8,062 bases of DNA from Candidatus Thorarchaeota archaeon MP11T_1. Its GTDB lineage: Archaea > Asgardarchaeota > Thorarchaeia > Thorarchaeales > Thorarchaeaceae. The notes beneath the pieces were generated by a model. That model ran no database searches. It saw only the letters and a list, made by a program, of their open reading frames with translations, and was not told the origin of the DNA. This document shows, in pieces, positions 1 through 6,255 of the stretch. The stretch lies in NCBI GenBank assembly GCA_002825515.1, contig PJET01000027.1, positions 1-8,062 on the forward strand, in the 5' to 3' direction. Both the position numbers and the translations under genes were made by a program. Numbering within the stretch: the stretch's first letter is position 1; each line of letters opens with the position of its first letter.

Positions 1-1
1 A

Positions 2-43
2 CAACAAGCAGTGGAAACAGCACTGAGAGGAATATGGAGGTGA
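2..43 (+). CDS. 3' end of an upstream gene (partial, unidentified)
   Basis: Frame 2 is open from the left edge to a TGA at 41-43 and gives the tail QQAVETALRGIWR. This looks like the end of an amphipathic helix. Thirteen residues are too few to assign a family. The stop lies inside the Shine-Dalgarno sequence of the next gene, five bases before its ATG, which is the spacing expected of a translationally coupled operon partner. Frame 1 is also open here, so the assignment rests on that operon-like spacing and on composition. The gene begins outside the window. Confidence 0.4.
   Translation, partial: QQAVETALRGIWR
35..43 (+). promoter_or_regulatory. Strong Shine-Dalgarno sequence deciding the aldolase-Fae start
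   Basis: TGGAGGTGA matches the complement of the archaeal 16S rRNA 3' end over nine bases and sits five bases before the ATG at 49. An in-frame ATG at 34 overlaps this site and has no ribosome binding site of its own. The ATG at 49 is therefore the better start. Confidence 0.8.
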
Positions 44-48
44 AACAT

Positions 49-1527
49 ATGTCTGAAGAAGAATTTCGTTTTCAGGGTGTTTACCCAGCACTCGTGACTC
101 CTTTTGATGAGAATGGCGTGAACGAGAAACAGTACCGTGGACTTATTGACTACGTCATAAAGAGTGGTGCAACTGGAATTGTCCCCTGTGGTACAACTGG
201 TGAATTTACTAGCATGACATTCGCAGAAAAGGTAGAATGCATTCGAATAGCTTGTGATGCTGCAAAAGGTCGAGTTCCTGTCATAGCTGGAACAGGAGCT
301 GCTTATACTGGTGATGTTGTTAAACTGACTAGGAAAGCAGCAGAATTTGGTGCATCAGCAGCTCTAGTTGTTTCACCTTACTTCCTAAAACCATCCGACA
401 AGGAAATCTATGACCATTTCGAGAGAGTTGCCAACAACAGCGACATTCCACTTTTTGTGTATAATATACCTCAGGTTACAGGTGTACCAATTCATTGGAC
501 ACTGATAGACGGTCTCAGAGACATAGATGGAGTGATCGGATTGAAGGATTCCAGTGGCAATCTTGTGAATCTGACAACGATTCTTGTCAGAAAACCTGAG
601 AACTTTCAGGTTGTCATTGGTCACGATGAAGTGGCATTGCCAGCTCTTGCTTCTGGATGCAATGGTGCAATTCTAGCCAGTGCAAACGTATTTCCTGACA
701 GATACATCAGAATGCAGGCTGCTCTTGCAAATGGCGATTTAAAGGAGGCTCTTATAACCCAGAGAAGCATTCAGAAGATTGTCCGGATATTTGTAAACCA
801 CGGAGGAGGTCTTGCAGTCAAGGCTGCACTCAACATGATGGGTGTACCTGTTGGCCTTGCAAAGCTTCCACTCCAGATTGGAGATGCACTAGGATACGAG
901 ATGTTAGATGAGATTCGTATATGTCTTGAAGACCTTCAGCTGATTCCACGAGGAGAAGTTACTTTCAAGATGGGTGATCGAACACTTGTAAGCGAAACCT
1001 ATCCCAAAGCGATTGGTATGGTTCCTAATGTTGTTGAAGATCTCACATTGCTTCATGGTGAGGCTCTATTTGGTGGTGGAACTGATATTGCTCATGTTGA
1101 CCTAGTCATGGGAATACGTAACGGTCCAATGGGTGCTGCTCTAAAGACCGCAGGAAAAATAGTTGAAGACACGCATCCATCCAACGTCATCAAGAATCTT
1201 GAACTCACAACAGTTTTTGCGCCTACTGTTACGATAACGTCCGAGAAGCACAAGAAGATGGTTTATGAGGCTGCTCAGAAGGCTGTAGCTGACGCTGTAC
1301 GTCGAACCATCACAGACACTATAATCCCTGAGGAACTGGTTCCAGACTTAGTAATTGCAGTGAACGTCTTTGTGCATCCGAGTGCAGCTAATCCAACTCG
1401 AGTTCACATTAACAACTTCATCTCTGTAAGACACGCACTTAGGCGTGCGATTGAAGGAAGACAGAGTGTGAAAGAGATTATTGCAAGGAAGGATTCTGCT
1501 CGTCATCCGTTTGCATACAATCCCTAG
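49..1527 (+). CDS. Bifunctional class I pyruvate aldolase (DapA/NanA family) - formaldehyde-activating enzyme (Fae) fusion
   Basis: Numbering is from the ATG at 49 (492 residues). Residues 5 to about 297 form a DapA/NanA-type TIM-barrel aldolase. They carry the GTTGE phosphate/carboxylate loop at 48-52, the tyrosine of YNIP at 138, and the Schiff-base lysine K166 in GLKDSSGN. The length matches a whole family member. Residues about 334-492 match Fae along their length: GEALFGGGTDIAHVDL near the start, with the conserved histidine H349, and the characteristic HPFA close to the C-terminus. A linker of about 35 residues joins the two. Fae condenses formaldehyde with tetrahydromethanopterin to methylene-H4MPT. 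Family members of the aldolase half cleave or form 2-oxo acids with pyruvate. The arginine that binds aspartate semialdehyde in true DHDPS (E. coli R138) is V143 here, and the Y107 position is F112, so lysine biosynthesis is doubtful. Inferred role: releasing formaldehyde (for example from 4-hydroxy-2-oxobutanoate) and passing it to Fae. Cytosolic; no signal peptide or membrane segment is seen. The domain calls are firm and the substrate is a guess. Confidence 0.9.
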   Translation: MSEEEFRFQGVYPALVTPFDENGVNEKQYRGLIDYVIKSGATGIVPCGTTGEFTSMTFAEKVECIRIACDAAKGRVPVIAGTGAAYTGDVVKLTRKAAEFGASAALVVSPYFLKPSDKEIYDHFERVANNSDIPLFVYNIPQVTGVPIHWTLIDGLRDIDGVIGLKDSSGNLVNLTTILVRKPENFQVVIGHDEVALPALASGCNGAILASANVFPDRYIRMQAALANGDLKEALITQRSIQKIVRIFVNHGGGLAVKAALNMMGVPVGLAKLPLQIGDALGYEMLDEIRICLEDLQLIPRGEVTFKMGDRTLVSETYPKAIGMVPNVVEDLTLLHGEALFGGGTDIAHVDLVMGIRNGPMGAALKTAGKIVEDTHPSNVIKNLELTTVFAPTVTITSEKHKKMVYEAAQKAVADAVRRTITDTIIPEELVPDLVIAVNVFVHPSAANPTRVHINNFISVRHALRRAIEGRQSVKEIIARKDSARHPFAYNP

Positions 1528-1707
1528 CGATTCTCTATCTTGGTGTTATTGACTCCAATTGACTTTAATCTAGAGAAATTTTTCACACATTCAAACCTTC
1601 TTGGCCATTTGTTAAGCCAATGAAAACTTCTATGTAACTGCTGAACAGCGTTGGTGCAGTGTAATCATGTACTTAATTAGCTCTATCGAGAAATTGCAAT
1701 AGAATGA
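1528..1707. other. Intergenic stretch after the aldolase-Fae gene
   Basis: No plausible gene is seen. A run of five T at 1579-1583, about 50 bases after the stop, could serve as an archaeal T-tract terminator but is weak. A short inverted repeat, TTGGC...GCCAA, lies near 1600-1620. Nothing else stands out. Confidence 0.35.
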
Positions 1708-1727
1708 GTTTTCAAGCCATTAGAACG

Positions 1728-1743
1728 ACTCGATTTATCGAGT
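1728..1743. promoter_or_regulatory. Perfect palindrome next to a TATA box, possible operator
   Basis: ACTCGAT and ATCGAGT form two perfect 7-bp arms around a central TT. The palindrome ends five bases before a TATATATA element. That placement is typical of a dimeric transcription factor site touching the core promoter. It could also be chance or a hairpin ending an upstream transcript, although no T-tract follows. Confidence 0.4.
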
Positions 1744-1748
1744 TCTCC

Positions 1749-1756
1749 TATATATA
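1749..1756 (+). promoter_or_regulatory. TATA box, probable plus-strand promoter
   Basis: TATATATA is the strongest TATA-like element in the noncoding region. The expected start of transcription, about 25 bp downstream, is near 1778-1782. It would give a leader of about 80 bases before the small ORF at 1861. The element is symmetric, so a minus-strand promoter cannot be excluded. Confidence 0.4.
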
Positions 1757-1860
1757 CTGGGAAGTGTATCATACTCTCAAGTCTTGCATCCCTCTTAGAC
1801 TGTCGCACCACCACGCATCCGTCGGAGTTAGAAGCATTGGCCGAAACCTACGTCATCCCA

Positions 1861-2004
1861 ATGAGAAAGATCCCCTCCAGGAAATTGCGTAAGACTGTGA
1901 AAATCTTCATGAGGGAGGAGGATGTATCACTCTTTGATGATGCAGGGCAGGAATTCGGAGTTATAATCGAGAAGAATCAACTTGTATTGAAACCAGGAGT
2001 ATAG
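1861..2004 (+). CDS. Small hypothetical protein, 47 residues
   Basis: This ORF runs from ATG 1861 to TAG 2002-2004. It has a basic N-terminal third (MRKIPSRKLRKTVK), then alternating acidic and hydrophobic segments consistent with beta strands, and ends LVLKPGV. The composition looks like real protein more than random ORF. The frame stays open upstream to about 1708, and the stretch from about 1816 also reads protein-like. The true start could therefore be the TTG at 1837, which has GGAG nine bases before it, or this could be the remnant of a longer, decayed gene. The ATG at 1861 has no clear ribosome binding site. No family is recognised. A longer overlapping ORF in another frame (1704-1892) has a less protein-like sequence and is not preferred. 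Confidence 0.4.
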   Translation: MRKIPSRKLRKTVKIFMREEDVSLFDDAGQEFGVIIEKNQLVLKPGV

Positions 2005-2080
2005 TCTTCAAAATGGACTGGAGTGTCCAAATCTCTCTCCCCCCGCCTTGGTTTCGGCCATACCTTCGTTTTTGTATCTA
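2005..2080. other. Intergenic stretch between the small ORF and the tandem repeat
   Basis: It holds a weak hairpin at 2015-2028 (GGAC...GTCC) followed by a pyrimidine-rich run ending in six C. This could end transcription of the small ORF, but the stem is only four base pairs. No gene is seen. Confidence 0.25.
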
Positions 2081-2090
2081 GATAATTAGA

Positions 2091-2166
2091 GTGGCAAATC
2101 TCAGCTGCTCACCGTGTCTTCATAGCACATGCTCAGTCAGGGGTAACCGCTTCACTGATTGGCCAC
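2091..2166 (-). ncRNA. Box C/D guide sRNA-like element, copy 1
   Basis: Read on the minus strand (RNA position 1 = 2166), the 76-nt element has a 10-bp terminal stem (RNA 1-10 with 67-76, one C-U mismatch). Box C is GUGAAGC (12-18), followed by a 12-nt guide GGUUACCCCUGA (19-30) and box D' CUGA (31-34). After a 9-nt spacer come box C' AUGAAGA (44-50), a 12-nt guide CACGGUGAGCAG (51-62) and box D CUGA (63-66), directly against the stem. Both C boxes keep the UGA and the G at position 6 of RUGAUGA. Position 5 is A, which can pair with the U of CUGA, so a k-turn can still form. Archaeal C/D sRNAs direct ribose 2'-O-methylation of the target base facing the fifth guide base from box D. Predicted targets are UCAGGGGUAACC and CUGCUCACCGUG; no target was recognised. 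Confidence 0.68.
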
Positions 2167-2187
2167 AGATAAAAAGAGTCTATTTCC

Positions 2188-2206
2188 CCTAAAAGTTGTA
2201 TGCATT
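2188..2206 (-). promoter_or_regulatory. Shared promoter motif of sRNA copy 1
   Basis: The minus-strand sequence is AATGCATACAACTTTTAGG. CTTTTAGG fits the archaeal TATA pattern YTTWWANN, and the ATACAA before it resembles a BRE. The TATA centre lies 25.5 bp from the first base of the sRNA terminal stem, the expected archaeal distance. The same 19 bp recur at 2318-2336 and 6256-6274. Confidence 0.6.
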
Positions 2207-2219
2207 AATGATAAGAAGA

Positions 2220-2295
2220 GTGGCAAATCTCAGCTTGCTCTTGGCTCTTCATCGCCGAAGCTCAGCCAGGGGTAACCGCCTCACCGAAATGCCAC
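2220..2295 (-). ncRNA. Box C/D guide sRNA-like element, copy 2
   Basis: It is the same length (76 nt, RNA position 1 = 2295) and has the same layout as copy 1 at every box. The terminal stem is RNA 1-10 with 67-76 (two U-U mismatches). Box C is GUGAGGC (12-18), then guide GGUUACCCCUGG (19-30) and D' CUGA (31-34). A 9-nt spacer precedes C' AUGAAGA (44-50), guide GCCAAGAGCAAG (51-62) and D CUGA (63-66). Relative to copy 1, the box C position-5 change A to G turns an A-U pair with box D into a G-U wobble, so pairing is kept. The first guide is the same except for its last base and the second differs at many positions. Predicted targets are CCAGGGGUAACC and CUUGCUCUUGGC. Boxes C and C' depart from consensus, so a search or RNA data are needed for certainty. 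Confidence 0.68.
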
Positions 2296-2317
2296 GGGAA
2301 GAAAATAGTCGCTTTCT

Positions 2318-2336
2318 CCTAAAAGTTGTATGCATT
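2318..2336 (-). promoter_or_regulatory. Shared promoter motif of sRNA copy 2
   Basis: It has the same 19 bp as at 2188-2206 and 6256-6274. The TATA-like CTTTTAGG is centred 26.5 bp upstream of the first base of the copy 2 terminal stem. It lies 25 bp beyond the stop codon of the 1275-residue gene. The sRNAs could therefore start independently or be cleaved from read-through of that gene. Confidence 0.6.
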
Positions 2337-2361
2337 CACGACAAAGGAAATGACAAATCAT

Positions 2362-4143
2362 TCATCTTGTACTTTGTATAAACGACCTTTGTTTCTCCTG
2401 CTGCTTTTCCCACTTTTTGCGTTCTGAACGAAGGTGGAAAATATGTACATCCTTGTAGATTAGACCTTCCTCTTTCGGTGGTAGACTTCTTTCGATACGT
2501 TCTTTTTCAGGTGTATAAATGAGAGAATCGCCAAATTCAGCAACATTGGCGAAGAAACAATAGGCGTAGATGGATCTACGGGCATCAAAATGGGCTGCTT
2601 TGAAGTCTGCTGTGACTGGTGTGAATGCTGGGTTGAAAACTATATCAACTGGAGGTTCAAAGTTCTTTAGCTCCACCCTTAGATCCATGTCCAGAAAGTC
2701 TCGACATATGACAATTGCAATCCTTCCAAACTCTGTGTCGCAAACAATAGTTCTCCTAGGAAGTATTCCAGTTCCTATTCCCTCTGTGAATCTTTCACCT
2801 CTATAGTGAATAATTGCTGGAATGTGCTTCTCCTGGTTCCAAAGGATGCCCTCTGGACCTATGACCACGGAGAGGTTCTGCTTTGTTTCATCGTCATGAT
2901 ATGAACCTGGAATTATGTACATGCTGAAACCCTCTGCTAAGCGAATTATCTCTTCTAGTAATTCCTTATGGTTTAAGTCGATGGTCATTTCCGGGAAGAG
3001 TAGAATATTGACGCCTTCTCGGTGAGCGAATTCTATCATGTTTATGATTCTGGATTTTACAGATTCGACTTTATCCTGCTTAAGACCTAGAAAGCCTTTG
3101 GCCTTCATCTCAAAGAATTCGTTTAGTATATCACCTGCTTTGGACACTACTATCTGAGCGATGCCAACCCTGCACTCCTTTCTTTGAATACTTGCTTGTT
3201 CTTCAAGTAGGTTCTTGTAGATGAGTTCGTATTTTTTCTGACTCGTTTCTTCTCTGACCATTGTTGCTCTTTCGGTGAACTGACGAACTTCCCCTATTCT
3301 TGGAGAGAGACTGGTTTCTGTAGGACAAGAAGGAGCGACAATGCCTAATGTGCTTCTAGAGATAGATGGTTCTGTTATTATGTCTAAGGCAGAAACTAGA
3401 ATACGCTCTTCTTTTTCGACCATATCTAAGCGGCCTAAAATCTCTCTCTCCTTGTGCTTGTGCCCTGATTTGCTGAAGAGTTCAGCCGCTGACTTCAGAT
3501 ATTTAGTTGCGATTTTTAGGAATTTCTTCCTTTTTTCAATATCCAACTCCTCATCCGTTTTGATAAAGTGCCATGTTGCATCGAAATAGGTAGATGTTGC
3601 TAGAGCCCAATCAGCTCCGCCATCGTAACCACCTTTCCGATAGGCAGATGCTGCCTTTCTAAGTATCGTCTTGATCTTTGGATAGAGTAGTGCTTTGACA
3701 TCTGTTTCAGTTGGCTCGTCAAATTTGCATCCGTGTTCTAAAGCCTTACAAAAGGCTGAGTTGCCTGTAGCTAGCAGTTTCAGTTTAGTATCAGTGAAGA
3801 GCTTGCTGGCTTTGGTGAATAGGCTTGCTGCTTCTGCGAACTTGTCTGCGTCATCGTAGTTCTCTGCAAGCTCCATGCTTTCCCAAGCTCTGCAGAGGTT
3901 GTATACAGCTTCTAATTCCAAACGTTCCGCCTTGATCTTGAATTGAGTGAGAACATCCTTGAACTCAGAAGCCGCTGAAGCAAATCTCTCCGCAGCTGCT
4001 AGGTGTTCTCCCTGCTTTCCTAGTATTCGTGCTCTTTCGATATTTGCTCTGCCGGAGCAGTAGTTCATTCTCACCTTGGCTACTTTTTTGAGTTTCTCGA
4101 TTCTTTCTCTCTCATATCTCTTTTTCAAAGAATTGGAGGGTTC
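2362..4143 (-). repeat. Long direct repeat shared by the two TPR-nitrilase genes (copy 1; copy 2 at 6281-8062)
   Basis: The two stretches align at a constant offset of 3919 bp with no insertion or deletion across 1782 bp. Identity is uneven: 3931-4110 matches 7850-8029 with a single mismatch, including 120 identical bases, while other parts are clearly more diverged. Both copies lie on the same strand, so recombination between them could delete or duplicate the intervening 3.9 kb. The copy continues to an unknown distance past the right edge. Confidence 0.85.
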
Positions 4144-6189
4144 TTCCAGTGATTTTATAGCGCTATCGAAGCTCTTTCTGGTTGCTTCATATCTTTCAAA
4201 AGCATCCTCATGTTCTTCCTGCCTACTGAGTTGTTCTGCTTCTTCCTGCATAGCCCAAGCAGAGCAGTAATATGCTTCATAATCAAAGCTTGGCAGTTCT
4301 TTCAGAATTTCGCAAGCATTCTCATAGTTTTCTTTAGCCTTTTGGTAATTTGACATCCTGTGAAAGGCTTTAGCCTTCTCAATCATGTTCCATGCACTAG
4401 CGTAGTCTATTTTCTCCTCTACTCTCTCTCTCAAAGGTTTGAAGTCAATGGTTCTCAACGACTCTGTATGAGCCTCCTGAGCTTTTTTGTAGTGTTCAGC
4501 GGAAGCAATATGATTACCAAGTCGATCTTCTATATGTGCAGCATATTCGTGACCCGCAGCCTCATAGAAATGATATCCCCTATCACGACTCTCCTTGATT
4601 ACACTTAGGAATGTTTCTTTTGCTTTTCTAAGCGGTTCAATCTTTGTTGTCAAAATACCAAGCTCTTCGTAGAGAAGCCCTAGCCGCATTTGGGAAGCTA
4701 CGATGCCTGTACGGCTTTCCACTGAATGTTGATTATACTTTCTAGCGGCTTCTATTGCAGCTGATAGATTCTTGATTCTTTCTTTCTCGCTTTCTGCAAT
4801 GTCTGCGAGAGTCTTGTAGGCTCCATAAGTGGAAGAATACCCAGCAGCTCGAGTCCAATCTCCATCATATTCTTCGCAGAGTTTTTCAGCCTTTCGAGCG
4901 TATTGAAGCATTCTCTGGGCGTGTTGATTCCGCTCATCTTTCGTATCAGCGAAAGTAGCTAGTAGAGAAAGTGACCATGTTATTGACTGATATTGCCAAG
5001 CAGCTGTTGGTCCGTAATCTGCCTTTTTCAAGGACTCCATGGCATGTTCGATTCCCTTCTCAGCAAAAGACTTCCTCTGAGCAGTAGTGTAAAAACTCCC
5101 GCGAGCCAAGTTTGCGTAAGTGAAAGCTGGCATGATTTTTCCAGCATGAAACCAAAATGTGTATGATTCTGCAAATATTCTTCCGGCCTCTTCCATAAGC
5201 CAGATGTCTTCGAAAATTCGTTTCTGGATGTGCTCGTATCTTGCTGTATTAAGAGCATTCCAGTTCAACCACCATAGCGAAGATAATATCATGATTTTAT
5301 TATTTGCTCTCTTTGCGAAAACTATAGCCTTCTCTAATAATCGAAACCCCTTCTCAGTGTATTCTCTCTGTTCTCTATCCTGCTTGATGAAATTAAATCC
5401 AAAGAAGCTGTATAAGGTACCAGCCGTAAGGTGGACCATACTAATGAATAGGGGATTGTCACAATCCTCAGTAACCTTTACACTTTCATCACACTTCAAT
5501 AGAAGTTTCCTGTTGTATTCCTTCCAATTCTCATCCCCTATATAAGGTGCAAGAAACATATGAGCCACACATAGACAAAATTCAGCATACAATGATTCAG
5601 CAAGAGATTGAACATTTCCAACATCCTTTGAGAGCTCCCAAGATTCTCCTACAACAGCTATGCTTTCCTGAGAAAGTTGTTGAGCCTCTCGTTTGTCTTC
5701 AGTGTGAAGAATTAGGTAGAATGAAACCATGGCAGTACGACTCAAAGTCCGCCCTCGACCCTCTTGATCATTCTCCTTGGCAAAAAGTTCACTTGATTCA
5801 ATAAAGTGTTCACGAGATTTACTAAGCGCCTTCTTAAGCTCCATATTGGACCCTGCTACAAACCCACTGAAGAAGAAGGCTTCTCCAATGCATTCCAACT
5901 CCTCCTGCCTGTTGCCTATCTGTTTATAGAGAGTCGCAGCTTTTCTGAAGGCATCAATAGCATTTCTGGTTTGGTCTATATATTCAGCTGAAGTATCAAC
6001 TGTTTCTGCAAACTGTGCATAAGCATATCCAAGCTTTTTGTATGCCTCCGCGGCCTCTTTCACCTTCTTCATTTCCAAATAAGACTCTGCCGCCTGTTTG
6101 TGAAGCTTAATCATTTCTGTCCAATTGTAGTCCATCTCTTCAACATTTTTTAGCTCTGATAGACTCTCATTTCTTCCCTTTTTCATCAT
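2362..6189 (-). CDS. Large TPR-repeat protein with C-terminal nitrilase (carbon-nitrogen hydrolase) domain
   Basis: The protein has 1275 residues. Residues 1 to about 930 are almost all helical TPR-like repeats. Clear 32-residue units lie at 29-60, 598-629, 643-674, 712-743 and 767-798, with the usual small-residue, Tyr and Ala/Phe spacing. A Ser/Thr/Pro-rich linker at about 939-975 leads to a nitrilase-fold domain at about 1005-1255. The domain carries the complete Glu-Lys-Cys triad: E1067 in LLFPEMT, K1121 in NQEKHIP and C1162 in VICRDF. An ARRSIYAYCFFAN segment at 1203-1215 matches the family's conserved region after the cysteine. It should therefore be an active thiol amidase or nitrilase acting on a non-peptide C-N bond; the substrate is unknown. 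The repeats probably bind a partner protein. No signal or membrane segment is seen, so it is cytosolic. The start is ATG 6189 (or 6186), with an in-frame stop (TGA 6213-6211) upstream. The ribosome site is weak: AAGG lies close and AGGTGA is too far. Its promoter is at 6256-6274. Confidence 0.85.
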   Translation of the reverse strand: MMKKGRNESLSELKNVEEMDYNWTEMIKLHKQAAESYLEMKKVKEAAEAYKKLGYAYAQFAETVDTSAEYIDQTRNAIDAFRKAATLYKQIGNRQEELECIGEAFFFSGFVAGSNMELKKALSKSREHFIESSELFAKENDQEGRGRTLSRTAMVSFYLILHTEDKREAQQLSQESIAVVGESWELSKDVGNVQSLAESLYAEFCLCVAHMFLAPYIGDENWKEYNRKLLLKCDESVKVTEDCDNPLFISMVHLTAGTLYSFFGFNFIKQDREQREYTEKGFRLLEKAIVFAKRANNKIMILSSLWWLNWNALNTARYEHIQKRIFEDIWLMEEAGRIFAESYTFWFHAGKIMPAFTYANLARGSFYTTAQRKSFAEKGIEHAMESLKKADYGPTAAWQYQSITWSLSLLATFADTKDERNQHAQRMLQYARKAEKLCEEYDGDWTRAAGYSSTYGAYKTLADIAESEKERIKNLSAAIEAARKYNQHSVESRTGIVASQMRLGLLYEELGILTTKIEPLRKAKETFLSVIKESRDRGYHFYEAAGHEYAAHIEDRLGNHIASAEHYKKAQEAHTESLRTIDFKPLRERVEEKIDYASAWNMIEKAKAFHRMSNYQKAKENYENACEILKELPSFDYEAYYCSAWAMQEEAEQLSRQEEHEDAFERYEATRKSFDSAIKSLEEPSNSLKKRYERERIEKLKKVAKVRMNYCSGRANIERARILGKQGEHLAAAERFASAASEFKDVLTQFKIKAERLELEAVYNLCRAWESMELAENYDDADKFAEAASLFTKASKLFTDTKLKLLATGNSAFCKALEHGCKFDEPTETDVKALLYPKIKTILRKAASAYRKGGYDGGADWALATSTYFDATWHFIKTDEELDIEKRKKFLKIATKYLKSAAELFSKSGHKHKEREILGRLDMVEKEERILVSALDIITEPSISRSTLGIVAPSCPTETSLSPRIGEVRQFTERATMVREETSQKKYELIYKNLLEEQASIQRKECRVGIAQIVVSKAGDILNEFFEMKAKGFLGLKQDKVESVKSRIINMIEFAHREGVNILLFPEMTIDLNHKELLEEIIRLAEGFSMYIIPGSYHDDETKQNLSVVIGPEGILWNQEKHIPAIIHYRGERFTEGIGTGILPRRTIVCDTEFGRIAIVICRDFLDMDLRVELKNFEPPVDIVFNPAFTPVTADFKAAHFDARRSIYAYCFFANVAEFGDSLIYTPEKERIERSLPPKEEGLIYKDVHIFHLRSERKKWEKQQEKQRSFIQSTR

Positions 6190-6255
6190 CCAACGAACCT
6201 TACCTACTCACCTAGCCGCCTGTATGAAATGCACAAATGAAACACTGTACTGTTT

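Larger units (their letters stand above)
2081..2339. repeat. Tandem duplication, two units of about 129-130 bp
   Basis: Unit 1 is about 2081-2209 and unit 2 about 2210-2339. Both contain, in the same order, GATAA..AGAGTGGCAAATCTCAGC, a hairpin-forming core, GGGGTAACCGC, and CCTAAAAGTTGTATGCATT. Divergence is concentrated in one 12-base block and in the loop. Each unit is one minus-strand promoter plus one sRNA-like element, which explains why the period exceeds the RNA length. Confidence 0.85.

Noticed and set aside
34..48. ATG at 34 as the start of the aldolase-Fae gene
   Set aside because: It overlaps the strong Shine-Dalgarno sequence TGGAGGTGA, which is ideally spaced for the ATG at 49. 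The extra residues MEVKH are encoded by the ribosome binding site itself.
49..960. Calling the first gene dapA (lysine biosynthesis)
   Set aside because: The substrate-binding arginine is replaced by valine and the protein carries a Fae domain. Neither fits a housekeeping DHDPS.
1704..1892. 62-residue plus-strand ORF
   Set aside because: It overlaps the more protein-like frame ending at 2004, covers the palindrome and TATA box, and has an improbable composition.
2091..2295. Plus-strand hairpin RNA, riboswitch or H/ACA guide
   Set aside because: The hairpins form on either strand, but only the minus strand shows CUGA boxes, RUGA-type boxes, 12-nt spacers and a promoter at the right distance. 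The ACA after copy 1 on the plus strand is absent from copy 2.
2081..2339. CRISPR array or insertion sequence ends
   Set aside because: There are only two units of about 129 bp, with no short repeat-spacer pattern, no transposase and no inverted ends.
2196..2381. 61-residue plus-strand ORF across the sRNA repeat
   Set aside because: It runs through the structured repeat and into the end of the minus-strand gene, and its sequence has no protein-like character.
5159..5804. Plus-strand ORFs of 85-128 residues opposite the TPR gene
   Set aside because: They are antisense shadows of the repeat-rich helical coding sequence, with no ribosome binding site or promoter. The same reasoning applies to the other short ORFs opposite coding regions.
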